A DNA stretch of 64,000 bases, taken from contig OZ021731.1 of the NCBI GenBank assembly GCA_963978545.1, forward strand, positions 27,852,093 through 27,916,092, read 5' to 3'. The position numbers and the translations under genes were made by a program. The stretch is from Linyphia triangularis. Taxonomy: Eukaryota > Arthropoda > Arachnida > Araneae > Linyphiidae. Each line of letters opens with the position of its first letter. Position 1 is the first letter of the stretch. Shown piece after piece: positions 1 through 12,500 of this stretch. The notes beneath the pieces were generated by a model. That model worked only from the letters and a program-made list of their open reading frames with translations, was not told the DNA's origin and did not search any database.

Positions 1-596
1 TTGGTTTTGTACCTTATTTTCCAATAATGTGAGCCAATTTATGGATCAAACAAAACAACAACAACAAAATATTTCTATGGACTTGTTTATTAAAATTTAA
101 ATAATTTTTAGATTAATTTATAGATGTTTACTATCTGTTGGGATAAGAAAAAAATTCAATTTTACTTTTACTGAATTTAAAGTATAGATTGGTGTTAAAT
201 TAGAATTGAGATTATATGTATTTTCTGCAAAGCCCAATCAAAGGGCAGGTATTCGGCAAGAGTTGTAGGATCATCGAAAGTCCTTAGAAAAAAAAATTAT
301 GTTATTAACTTTTTATAAATAAAACACAAGAATTCTGAAATGCTTACCCAAGAGCATTTTAAAATGTATATATATAGGTTATCCCTTTGTAAATGTTTAT
401 GATGTATAATTATCAATTAAAACTTCTCTTGAAATGTATGAAATTACAATTAAAAGTGAACAAAAATGCTGTATTAACGTAAATTTGTGTATGTTATTAC
501 CCTTTGATACATTATTATTTTTATTTTTTTGTAAACCTTAAATGAACTTGTCATTATGTATGGAAATAAAATTAATTTCTAAGTACTTATCACATG

Positions 597-1031
597 CAGA
601 GGTCGCATTCACCCTAATATTCCTTAAATTTTCGTTTCTCCCTAAAATTGTCCCTGAAAACCCTAAAATTCTCCGATTTTCCTTCAAACCTTGCTGGAAA
701 AAAAAACAATATTCCTCCTGATGAGGAAAGTAGATTTAATTAAATTTGCATTTTTGTCAAAATAGTATAATTATTTAATCACATAACTGTTATTTTGCTA
801 AAAAGTTGTTTGAAGTTAAATATTTTGAAAATTGGCAGTTTTTTTCTGGTACTGAAATAAGCTTTAAAAGAATGTCTTTGTTAAGATCCTGTTAGTTTCA
901 AAAGAAATATCCCTAAATTTTTTTTAATTATCCCTAATATTTTAGAAATTTTTCTTAAAATGGTCCTGAAAATTTTGATTTTATCCCTAAAATTCCTACC
1001 TAAATTTTTTTGAAAACTCACTGGGCCCCTG
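597..1031. mobile_element. Nonautonomous DNA-transposon-like repeat (family B, copy 1)
   Basis: Starts CAGAGGTCGCATTCACCC and ends CTCACTGGGCCCCTG. The near-matching flanks CACATG (591-596) and CATATG (1032-1037) suggest a 6-bp duplication. The interior shares blocks with 3096-3525, 17885-18587 and 58980-59327, for example TTGTCAAAATAGTATAATT. It lies upstream of the first TP53BP1 exon in the window. Confidence 0.75.
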
Positions 1032-1164
1032 CATATGTGTTAAGGTTCATACAACGTCTTATTTCCAAATAAGATTTCTTGATTTAATTTTTTTATTGAA
1101 ATTCGATTTGTGTTTGACACTCATATATTGATACAATTTAATTCAATATTGTCTTGATTTATAG

Positions 1165-1361
1165 GATTCGAAGGAATTAATTAGTTTGTCAGAAGAACCT
1201 GAACCTAACGCTTGTGAATTATCTTCAGGAGGTATAAAGTGTTTTACTAAATAAGGCAAATGCTTTTAGAGTTATTTGTATTTCAAACTATTATTTATTT
1301 ATTTTTTTCCTTGTATAAAAACCATTGCTTATATAGTACTTTTGTTGGAATTATTTGTAGC

Positions 1362-1402
<41 letters not shown>

Positions 1403-4400
1403 TATCTTTACTTATTTATGCTGAAAAATTTAAAACTGCATATTATGTAATTCATTAAAATGGAAATTTACAAACAATTTTATCAATCTATATCTTATTA
1501 CTTTCTCATTCTTAATCTTTAATTATATTATTTAAAACTATTTTTAACAAAAAATAATCTTTTACAAAAGCAAAATTGCTTGAACTGTACATACTTAACT
1601 GCCAACGTTTAAACAGTGGATTTAGGAAGTTCAATAGTTTCGCCTAGTTTAAAAGTCTGTTGATTTTTATTTGTTTCATGTGTATAAAGCATGTTAATAA
1701 TATATTCTGTTAAATCGTGAATTCTTTGTCTAGATGATAGTTCAACTTACATTAAGAAAGATGCTCCTAGTATTGAGTCACTACCCGAAACTCTACCAAC
1801 AACAATGCTTCCTCCGCCACCCCCGGTTATATCTCGGCTCTCTCGAAAGCAGACATTTGAAGTAAGAACCAATTTGAAATGCATTTTTATGGCTGCTTAT
1901 TCACCATATAATGTTAGTGTTTTCTTATTAAAAAAAAGCTGCTCTTTTTTTTTTTTTTTTTTTTTCCCAATCATCAAAAGTAAAGTATATTAGGTGTTAT
2001 TTAAGCTAGAATTTAATTATTACCAATGCATTTATTTGCTAGCTTGTACAGGGTTCCCACGGTCATTGAAAGTCATTAAAAGTGCTTAATATTTTTGAAC
2101 TTGTTTTCAAGGCCTTGAAAATGCTTAGAGGTCCTTAAAAGTCCTTAATTTTTACAGATGTTGTCCAACTGCAAAATTTATAAAAATACAACTCGGACTT
2201 GCTATCCCCGTGTGATCGCCACTTATCTGCACCGTATAAAAAAATTTCAACATATTTGTATTACGCATTCACCAACTTGTAACTTTTTTGGTAGAATATA
2301 CTTTATTAAAATTTAAATATAGACATGATGCCTGAAAATGAATTTTCAAAGGTCCTTAAAAACATTAATTAGGTACTTAAAAGTCATTGAAAAGTCATTA
2401 ATTTTCATTTTGTGATTCGAGTGGGAACCCTTTTCTATCCCATGGACTTAGTTTGGAATTCATGTTCTGGTATTGTAGTTAACTCTCTTCTGAGAAAAAA
2501 AAACCTTTAAATTCCTATTTCATATTAGGTTTCCCTCATGCCTTGTAATTTCTACATTTCTAAGAAAAAGCTTTCTTCAGAACCTGAAGAAGCTCTTATG
2601 GGAATTTTTATGATATATAAGCAACTAGTATGGTGATAAAATACTGCTTACTACACTTAACAATAACAGCTTAGAAATAAGATAATACTAACACCAAATT
2701 ACAATTTTGTCCTGGGCTATTTGTTTTTAAATTTTTAAGTTCACAGAAGCCAAATAATACAAGTATTTCTTATTAGTACCTCTGATTTTTAAATAGCAAA
2801 AAATACTGTTTTTATTTTCTATAACACTTATTTTAATTATTTCTTAAAAGAAAACATCTCGTTGATTTTTTTTTCGGTTATGCCCCACCTACTCTGAAAG
2901 TTCATAGTTTTTTTTTGTTTTTTTTTTGAGGAACAGATCATTTATTACTATCACATTTGTTACCTAAGTTAACCTGCATTAAGACTTCACCAGCTCTTAA
3001 CCCCTTGCCTGTGGAATATATTTGAGATCGCATTTGCATTGTTCGGGTGTCAGAAGCAAGGGGTTAATTTAAATCAGTTGCTGCAATTTCAATGACAGGG
3101 GTCACATTCGCCCTGAAATTTCTAATATTCTTTAAATTTTTTTATTCTCTTTAAAATTCCTTAAATTGTACTTAAATTTTTTGGTAATTCCTAAAAAAAA
3201 ATTAAAAAACTGCAAAAATTCCCTCAATATTCCTCCAAAACCCACAAAAACCCTCTGATATTCCTCCAAATGAGAAATATTGATTTAATTAAATTCACAT
3301 GTTTGTCAAAATAGTATAATTGCATGATCATATAACTAAATGCTAAAAAGTTGTTTGATATTCGATTTTTGGAAAATAGGCAAATTTTTGCCAGTATTAA
3401 AATAAGATTTGGAAAGAATATATCTGTGTTAAGGTCTATGTCAGCTTCAAAAAATATCTAAATTTTTATTAATTAAGTCCCTAAAATTTTTGAGAATTTT
3501 TTTAGAAAATTCACTGTGCCTCCTGCTAGGATCAAATTCACTATATTTCGATCATGAAAAGCTTTATTTTATAGAGGTGTTTCTTTTTCATAATTACTTA
3601 TTCAATTGTATTCAAGTAATTCTATTGTAGATTTTCATCACTTGTTAACTGACACTTGAAGTAGTACTTTCCCTCTGACTTATTTTCTATTCTCTTTTTT
3701 CCTTAGAAAGGCAAGAGGTATGGTCAACCAGCTTCACAGAAAAAATCCTCTATTGGTACCTTCCAAGATAGTAAATCCCTGGAAAAGATTTTCACCAATT
3801 TTGGAATTTCTTTGGATCACGAGGTCAAGTTTTTTGCTTGTCTATTTATACCATTATACAGGGATGAGTTTTTCCCGCCATGTGGCGGAATTCCGCTTTT
3901 TTAATTTTTTAGAAAAAAATAATTCTGCTTTTTCATAGAAAGTTCCGCTTTTCTAATTCCTGAAAAAAAATCCGTTTTTTCCAGATTTTTTTTAACTCAC
4001 GGAAAAATAACCTTTTTTCTAAGGCTGAATCGCAAAGCAGCTTTCCTTCCGCTCGATCGGGAAGACTGAAAACCTACGGCATTCCTGCTCCAAATACTAA
4101 AATCTTCTGAAGTGCATTTTTTTTTTTTTTTTTTTTTTTTTGTTAGGTTAGTGCTTAAACTCGCATTTTATACTTTTTCAACAGCACCAAAATTTTATGT
4201 TTTTGTGCCATTTTTATTCTTCTCAAAATGTAATTTCCTTCATACTAATTCACGTGATTAACGTATACTAATAATGTGCTTGCTTTCAAGTCTAACATCC
4301 ACGGAATTATCGTTTGTTGTACGTTAAACGTATGTTAGTATGCGATGCTCGTTTTCGCTAATCGTTACGTTGATGTAATATCCACTACTGCCGAGATTTC

Positions 4401-7400
4401 TGTGGACGTGCATTATTGCTGTGATTTAAGTTATTGTGGTTTTCATTTTCGAGGAGTATAACAATGCTATTGCTGAGAATTGTTCCGGCATATTCGGCGC
4501 TAACATTGATATTTACATTTATTTGATGGTCATTTTCGCTGAGTGCTACCTCATTGTAAAATCTGAGATTTGCACCGATATTACCAAAAGAATGGCGTTA
4601 TTACCGTGATGAATTCGCCGAGATTTACGTTATTGTGATTGTAGTTTTCGTTAAGTGTTTCGCCGATACAATAGCGCTATTGTTGAGAGTTGCCTGGTAT
4701 ATTTGGCTCTAACTTTGATATTTCTGTTGGCATGAGAATAATTTTTGTCGATAGCCATACTGTAGTAACCTCCGATAGTACTGCAATTTGCACTAGTTTA
4801 ACCAAGAAAAGATCCATATTACTGAGATTTGAGCTGATACTGTGGACGCTATCGCCGATATGCACGTTGTTGTGATGTTCATTTTTGCTGATACCTAGAT
4901 TTTTGCCGGTATTGTAAGCAATATTGCTTATTGCACTTTTGCTTGAGTGATGGTCATTTTTGCCGAGGTTTACGCTAATACAGTACCAACTATTACCGAG
5001 ATTTTCAACACCGAGTTGTAGCCATTCATTTAGACTTCTGTTAATGCAATAGCTGCCATATTTGTGATTAGTGCCAGTTTAAGGTTAAATTTTGCCTTTT
5101 GATTTGAATCTATACAGAATTACTCAAATTTTTATATTATTTTGTATAAAAATATTCTGAAAATTAGTCTCAATTATAATTTTTCTAACTAATCTGTGTT
5201 TAAAATTGTTATTTTAACTGCAATTGTATGTAAAATTTTGTTGCTTTTTATTTTATTGAACAAGCTTAACAATATGAATAAAAATTTCGATCTTAAGATT
5301 TTTAGTACTTGTAGCTTAAAAAGTTAGAAAACTGAGTTTAATTAAATTTGGCCTGCTTTTCAATGTGATATAATTGCTTAAAGTTGTGGAAATTTTAAAG
5401 TTTTTGCCGGTTTTCATCGTTTTCACAGTATTTTTTTTTTTTTTTTTTTTTGCTGCTGCTGCTTTGGAGCTATACCATGCCTAATGTCAGCACAAAGTGT
5501 ATCCCTACGTCTAGGTGCCGTTATTTTAAACCATTTTTGCTCACGGACGGACAAAGATGGTACTGTGTTATAAATGCACATGGAAATTCACAATTTTTTT
5601 TAAAGTATAGCTTAAAATAAGTTTCACTCGTAAAACTTTTGAATTTTTGTTTTCAGTTTTTTGATTTTTTACCAAACTCATCCCTGATTATACAAAGTGA
5701 TTTATATGTTACATGGTTCAATAAGTTTATTGAGTAACTGATATGAAGGTTAATGTAATTGAATATTCCAAACTCAACTCAGTTAACTGTTAACCCTATT
5801 AACCTACCTGCTTGTGTAATATTCTACACGGTCTATTACTTACCTTATGACTTGTGAATGGGGGTGACTCTATCGAGTACCAGCACCGCGACTGAAGTCT
5901 ATTGTACTGAAACCCACTATTTGATCTAAAGAAGACCGGTTGCTGAAATAAATTTCAGTATAGACCTGATTGGAACATTTGACAATTCCCAGGGGTCGAT
6001 ACAATGGTATCCCAGATGTTCAAATCTTTGGGCAGAGTAGTAATCACAATTGCATAACACATGTGTAGAGCTCTCCTCTGTCATACGACAGCCTCTGCAT
6101 AGTGGGTCATCTATAACACCTATCAGATTAAGATGTCTATTTAAGGTGCAGTGTCCAGTTAAAAGGCCTACAGCAACCTTGATCTCTTTTCTGCTCAATT
6201 TTACTAGCTCCCTCGATCTATTCCAGGGTGACTGTTGATTGAGCTCTTTGGCTTGTCTTTGATCTTTAGATTCAAGCCATGCTTGATAGGATTCAGTCAA
6301 TAGAAAGCTTTTGATAGTTTTCCTGACCGCATTGTGGGGCAGACCCAAAACAGGTTCTGGACCAACAAAGGATAATTCAGATCCTTGTTTAGCTAGTTGG
6401 TCTGCCATTTCATTACCTTCAATGTCACAGTGACCAGGGACCCAGAGAAGAGTAACCTTGTTACCCTCAGCTAGGTCTTCAAGTGCATTGTGGCATTCCC
6501 ACACTGCTTTAGATGTAAAGCAGTGACTCTTTAAAACCATTAGTGTAGCCTGGCTGTCAGAGAAAAAATCTTTATAACCCTCTTAACAACCCCCCTATCT
6601 AGGCAATTGTAGGCACATGCCGTAATTGCAAGAACCTCAGCCTGAAATACAGTAGCCAACTTACCCAGAGAGAAAGATAGCTTTATTTTTCTGTTAGGAC
6701 AGAAGACACCTGAACCAGTGCCATAAGATGTCTTTGAACCATCTGTATACCAAATTTCATCTCCTCTCCTAGTCAGATTGGAGGGAAATCTCCAGTCCTC
6801 TCTGGTCGGAATATTACTTACCTACAAAGAGGTCATTTAACTTGTTTTAGCTTCAGTACACTAATGTGAGAAACTTATACAAAGTATATCTTCGTCCATC
6901 TGAGATCAACATTCCCATTCAAAACTACAGGTCAAATAAAAGATCTCGTTGATGAGTTCTCATCTCAAAATTTGACTCAAAGTACAGCAAAGCACAACTA
7001 ATACTCAATTCATAAGCCTGAAATATAATTATTAGGTTTGTCATATAAATTTGAAGATCTTGATAAGATTTCATTGACAGAGTTTTTGTTTCATACCTTT
7101 AATTATTGTGTACTTTAAACAAGGAAAATCTGTATTTGAATAGTAACCCAACTAGCTTGGCACAGTTTTGTAACTTTTTTAAAGGAGAATGAGGGAAAAT
7201 GATTTACGACAATATTACCATACACAAATGTAATTGCACTGCAAGTTCTCTGGCAACCATTAATTTTCTTGCTCAGCAAATGTGCAAACATGTAAAATAT
7301 TGCCCTGCCTGATGGTACATTTTAATCACTATTTTTAGGCAGTATAAAGATTTAAATTATAAAAATAAAAAGACTTAACTGTTAACTTAACAGCTCACAA

Positions 7401-9539
7401 AATTTTCCATGCTCTCTAACTTTGGTAACTTTCACTAAAGAAGTTTCACTCAATTATGTTAGTACTCTCATACCGAAATTCGGTTGTCATTTTATTCAGC
7501 TTTAAGAAACAAGCCTCGTTGTTCTTGCATTAAAAAACTTTAAAAACAAATTTTCTGAACCTAAGGAAATCTTAGTGGATTTTTACAAAAAAAATTTGTC
7601 TTGTCTTTAATTTATTATACCAAGAATGTTGTAATCTTTTCTTTTTTTTTTTTTTTTTTAGCTTTATTTTTGAACAAATATTTTTCATTTATCTTGCAGG
7701 GAACCGAGATGATACTTTCTCTTCGTCCAAATGAAGAAATAAAAGTAAAGAAGAAGCTTGAATTCACTGTCAAAGACAACAGAGTTTTTCTTGATGAGTC
7801 TTTTGAGGTAATTATTCACATAAAGTTATTTGGTGTAATACTTTCTACAATTATTTTATCCTAATACCTAATTATTGTACCTTCACCTCAATGCTACAAC
7901 TATATAACTTCAAAATTGTAGTTTTTTTTGGATATGTGCACATATATTACTGGCTTTTTATTCGATCTTGTTTTCTTTTCTATTAATAATAGTTATTAAC
8001 AAATATTTAAGCAGTTATTATACAAATTAAATAACAGTGACTTTTCCTCTCTCCTCAGCTGTGCCCACCTCACTACACTGTCTCCCCCCACTCCTCCCTG
8101 CACTCTGGAGAAATGGCCGACATTAGCTCCTCCTCATCAGCCAAGTCAGCCAACTTCTCTTCTGTGCATTCAGACACTTCCAGCGCCCTCTCTTCGCAGG
8201 AGAACAAGACGTCGACGCAAAACTCGGAAAAGAACAGCTTCAGCAACGTGCTGTGGACGGGGAAAAAGGATGACGGCAAGATGGCATTGTCACCGATCAA
8301 GGCAGAGGTTGTGATTTATTGAAAATCATGCTTTAAATCAGCGTTTCTCAAACTGTGGTTTAGAGAAAAATATTTCTTATGAAAATTGGAAGTCATAAGT
8401 GTTACAAATAAATTAAAATAGTAATGGGCAGCTACAATGACTGCGTCGTCATTTTTTTAGACATGGCAATTTCAATACTAAATTTCTTTTTTGCAGTTCT
8501 TTAAACTATTAAACTAAGAATCAATTTAAAAATGTTCAAACTTATAATAAAATAACGTTACTTTTAATAACTTGAGATACATTTAATAATGTTTACTAGT
8601 TTGATCATTAGTAATGACGAACTTGCACAATTGAGGAATTTTTTGTATTTTCTAGTATCCAACGAATATATTTGAACAGTGCAATTATTTTTTATCTTTA
8701 TGCTTTCAATTAATAAAAAATCGTGTTTGAAATCAAAGCAAAAGTCACGTAACCAAAAACTCATAAAAAACTGTGACGTAGTTACGTATAAAGTCGAAAA
8801 TCGGAGGAGAAACCTCACTCATTCCTCGTCTGAAACAGGTTTTAGACTGGTTCATCATTTGCGCATTGACGTCATACGCAAAGTGGCTTTTTCCCGCCAA
8901 ATCGTAAAGTGAAAAACTAAATATTTTTATCTATCCGAGCTCAAATTTTTGAAAGAATGGTATTGTTTTTCATGATTTTTTCTCTACTTTTATTTAAAAA
9001 TAAAACCAAAAAACGTGAAAGTACATCATTTAGATACATTTAGCAATTTTTTAATTACAATTTTTTGTAGGTAATAAAAAATAATCTTGAAAGCAATTTA
9101 AAACATTTAAGTTTAATTATGGGATAAACTTGGTCGTTGTTGAACAATTTCCTAAAAAGTGGGGTCTCAACCTTTGACAGTTTGGAAACCTCTGCTCTAA
9201 AGGGATTCTTAAAAGCTTTTGACAATGATTGCAATTTGATGGAAAGTCCTTAATATCTTGCTCTTTACTTCAGGAAAAGAGTCCAGTGACTGCTAGTAGA
9301 AGCAAGCGTGGTGGCGGTAGGAAGGCATCCGCCAAACCCAATAATAGGGCAGCTGCACCAGCCCCTAAGCGAAAGAGGGGAAGGGCAGCTGCAAAGGGTA
9401 AAGTGGAAGAGGCTCCAAAGACAGAGAAAGGTGCTCAGGTTATGCAAACGGATATAGACTCGGATGTAGTCCGACCTAGAAAAACAAGAAGGAAAAAAGG
9501 TGAAGAAACACCACCTGTTGAAATGGCTGCTGGACCAAG
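1165..9539 (+). CDS. TP53BP1: TP53BP1 exons for the disordered central region and basic linker
   Basis: Six exons (1165-1231, 1734-1861, 3707-3823, 7700-7807, 8059-8307, 9274-9539) encode fragment residues 1-311. The first five are Ser/Glu/Pro-rich, with a five-proline run near residue 50 and a Ser cluster in the fifth exon. The sixth is rich in Lys, Arg, Gly and Ala (RSKRGGGRK, APKRKRGRAAAKGK, RPRKTRRKK), which suggests a nuclear-localisation or nucleic-acid-binding linker. QVMQTDID in that exon loosely resembles an LC8 (dynein light chain) site, as vertebrate 53BP1 has LC8 sites upstream of its Tudor domains; this is weak. I identify these exons by frame continuity with the Tudor exons rather than by similarity. 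In 1165-1231 only one frame is open. Confidence 0.8.
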
Positions 9540-12500
9540 GTAGGTTTTGAGGTTTAATGAAATTTTGGACTGAATGGGTTTTAGGTGGGATCTCGAAACA
9601 AAGTCATGCAGTATACTTACGTTCGAAACAAATCATTTATGGATCAACAGTCGACTCTTGCTATTTCGAACTCGAGGGAAAGTGTCTAAAACTTCCAAGA
9701 TACTGTCCACACGTCATATTTGGTCGTGTAAATATAAAGCTTAAAAAGGACTAGTACCTCAAACTTAACATAATCTATATATTTAATAGGCAATACGTTT
9801 TTTGGGGTTAGTCCGTCCACCTAAACTGCTCAACCAATTTCAATGACCAAGGTGTCATTTTAAAGGAAATAAGCTGTAGATTTGCCAAAACGTGCCAAAA
9901 TAATTTATTAACACTTTATTAATTAGTTAAATTTCAATATTTTTCATCATTAAGCTACTACAAAGCCTCAATGATTTTGAATATATGATTGGCAACATCC
10001 TTACGTATGTAAACATCAAACCGGCTGCTCGGGGGTTCAACCAACCAACCAACTGTTGCTAATTTTAAAGCTATCCTTACGTATGTAAACAACAAACCCG
10101 TTGCTAATTTTAAAGTTCTTTTTAAACTCTTCGTTTCAAAGTTGATTTTTTCTGTGTTTTTTTTAAAGCATTTTTGTATTAGAGTAATTATTATTTTGAA
10201 GTATTTCTATCCAGAAACTACTTCGCGTTGGACGTCGTTCTCTAACGGGGCGACTTATCAGAATAAATAAAAGATATTGGGACTTCAATGTAATTGCATA
10301 GCTAATGAAGTTTTAAGTCAGAATGTTTGCGGATAGTATATTTAACTTTCTATTATGAAACTTGCGATTTGGGTGTTTTCTCTATTAGGCCTTACATTAA
10401 ATTTATAAAAATTTGGTTACATTTTTTTTTGCTGGCAAACCTATTCGAGCGCAGCAAGATGTTTTAACCGCAAATTCGCGTTTGGGGGTTGGCGAGCGTT
10501 AGCGAGCAGGGGGCGAAGCCCCCTAGTTTATTAAAATACGGTAAATGACTAGAAAACAACAACAACAACGACTTCCCTGAAGGAAGTGATCCTGCTCGTA
10601 TACGAAAGCAGTTAATACAGCAACTGTCTGTGCAAAGACAGAGATATAAATACATATAACGTACGGTATGGTTACAGGAGATTGGCTTGAATTTACATAA
10701 AGGCAATTTACTAAATCTGAAATTACTAAAAGTTCTACACAAAAGCAGGCAGTCTGATCAGGCCTGGCGGCAGTCTGTGCAGGCTCCATGTGTTGGTCGC
10801 CACAATACTAAAAATCAGAATTATAAAAAATCCAGAAAGAATAATTTACAATATAGTAGCCCTTTGTTAAATCGCGTGTCAATATATCGTGCTTTTGCTC
10901 TGTCTCTTTTTTTTCTGATTTCCCGTTTTTATTCTTTTTCTTACTCCTTGGCCATTTCATTCTTTTTCTTTCTTTCCTTATATACAGCATTTACGATGCT
11001 TTTTCTCTGCTATTGAAAGTGTTGGACACTTATATTTGGCAGCCATCCCTACGAAAAATCCGCACATGATGGCCTAACCGAATTTCAGGTAGCAGGTAAG
11101 GTGTTAGCTAGCACTGCCTTTTCACCTATTCAGTTTCAAAGTTTGGCATTCAGGATCTGTAATGGTTGACCATTGACAAAAGAATGTGAACCCCAGACTG
11201 AAGATCTCTTCTGCCTTAATTAAGAATTAATATTTTTTTTCCTACCCCCAACAGAGCAGAAGGGGGGGGTTGCCTGACTGGGAAATCCAGATTGGCCACA
11301 TCCAAATAAAAAAGTGCATCAGAGGATACATCCCCCTTTCTAATAGTGAACAATAGGGGAAAATTAAAAAAAGGCATTTTCTGCAAGTTTTTGAAAATTA
11401 CAGGTTTAAAAGGAAAATATATTTTGACAGAAGGAAAAAATTTTGAAGTATCAAAAATATTGAAGGAAAAATTCAAAATAAAAAGATAAATTTATACTAA
11501 AAAAATATGTAATTTTTTGAAACATCAAAATAATTAAGTTATCAAAGTTCAAAAATCGCGAGTCGACTGCACTTGTAATATAACTAAAGGATGTTACTTC
11601 CTTTGAATCTTATAATAGTGTAAAATCAAGTAATAAGTGTGATTTTTTATTGTTTCTAGTGTTAATGTTCAGGAAATTGCTCTTGCTGAAAGTAGTGGGG
11701 ATGCTTATGCAGATTCACCTTATGGCAGCATCCTACCTGGTAAGAATATTTTTTTAACAATATTTATTTAAATATTATTATTCTAAACACAGTCAAATTG
11801 TGAATATCATTGTCTCAAAATCAAAGCTTCTTTTCTATACAAGCTACTTTTTGGTACTAGCCGAAACGGAATGCTAGTGTTTAAGGCATTGATTTTGTTT
11901 ATTTTATTGTAAGCTTTTCTGTGTTTGACATTTTTAAGAAGTAAAGCCAATCAAAAAGTAAAGTTTCAAGCAAAAGCAAGATTTTTATTTTTGTTGGCAA
12001 GTTTTCTTTTACAGTAGAACCTCGATTAACCGTCCCTCCTTTATCCGGAACTCTCTGTTAACCGGCAATCATTTAGTCGACATCAAAAATCTCCCAAATG
12101 AGTAATAAATCATTTGTTCCTTTTTAAACCATAATCTTTTCCCTCGCTCTAAAGTTACATAAGTAATGGTGAGGCTTTTGACTGTTTTTCTAAAGAACTG
12201 ACATGGTTAGAGCAACCTTCGGATGCAGATCAAACTCAACTATTGCCTTCAAAAAGACTCCAGGATAGAGCAGCGAAACAAAGATTATCAAGATTGTTGC
12301 AACAAAAACTTATTTCCAACAATTATGTCATAAAAAAACATTAAAAGTCCTGTATTCAATAAACAAAAATCATTTACTTTTTATTGTTTTTTACAACTCT
12401 CTTTTATCCAGAATTAACCGACCTACCTTTAGTCCGAATTAGGTCGGTTAATCGAGATTCTACTGTATTTTTATCATCCAAATATTAAATTATTTGTTTT

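Noticed and set aside
1276..1993. Short frames with runs of Phe or Pro
   Set aside because: They come from T- and C-homopolymers in introns; the second overlaps a true TP53BP1 exon but runs past its donor.
2044..2437. Target duplication for the family A copy at 2049
   Set aside because: Flanks do not match at 5, 6 or 8 bp; the copy is identified by its ends and interior only.
10687..11016. 109-codon frame in a TP53BP1 intron
   Set aside because: Low-complexity Ser/Phe/Tyr tail from a T/C-rich stretch, no family resemblance, and it crosses unclassified repeat DNA.
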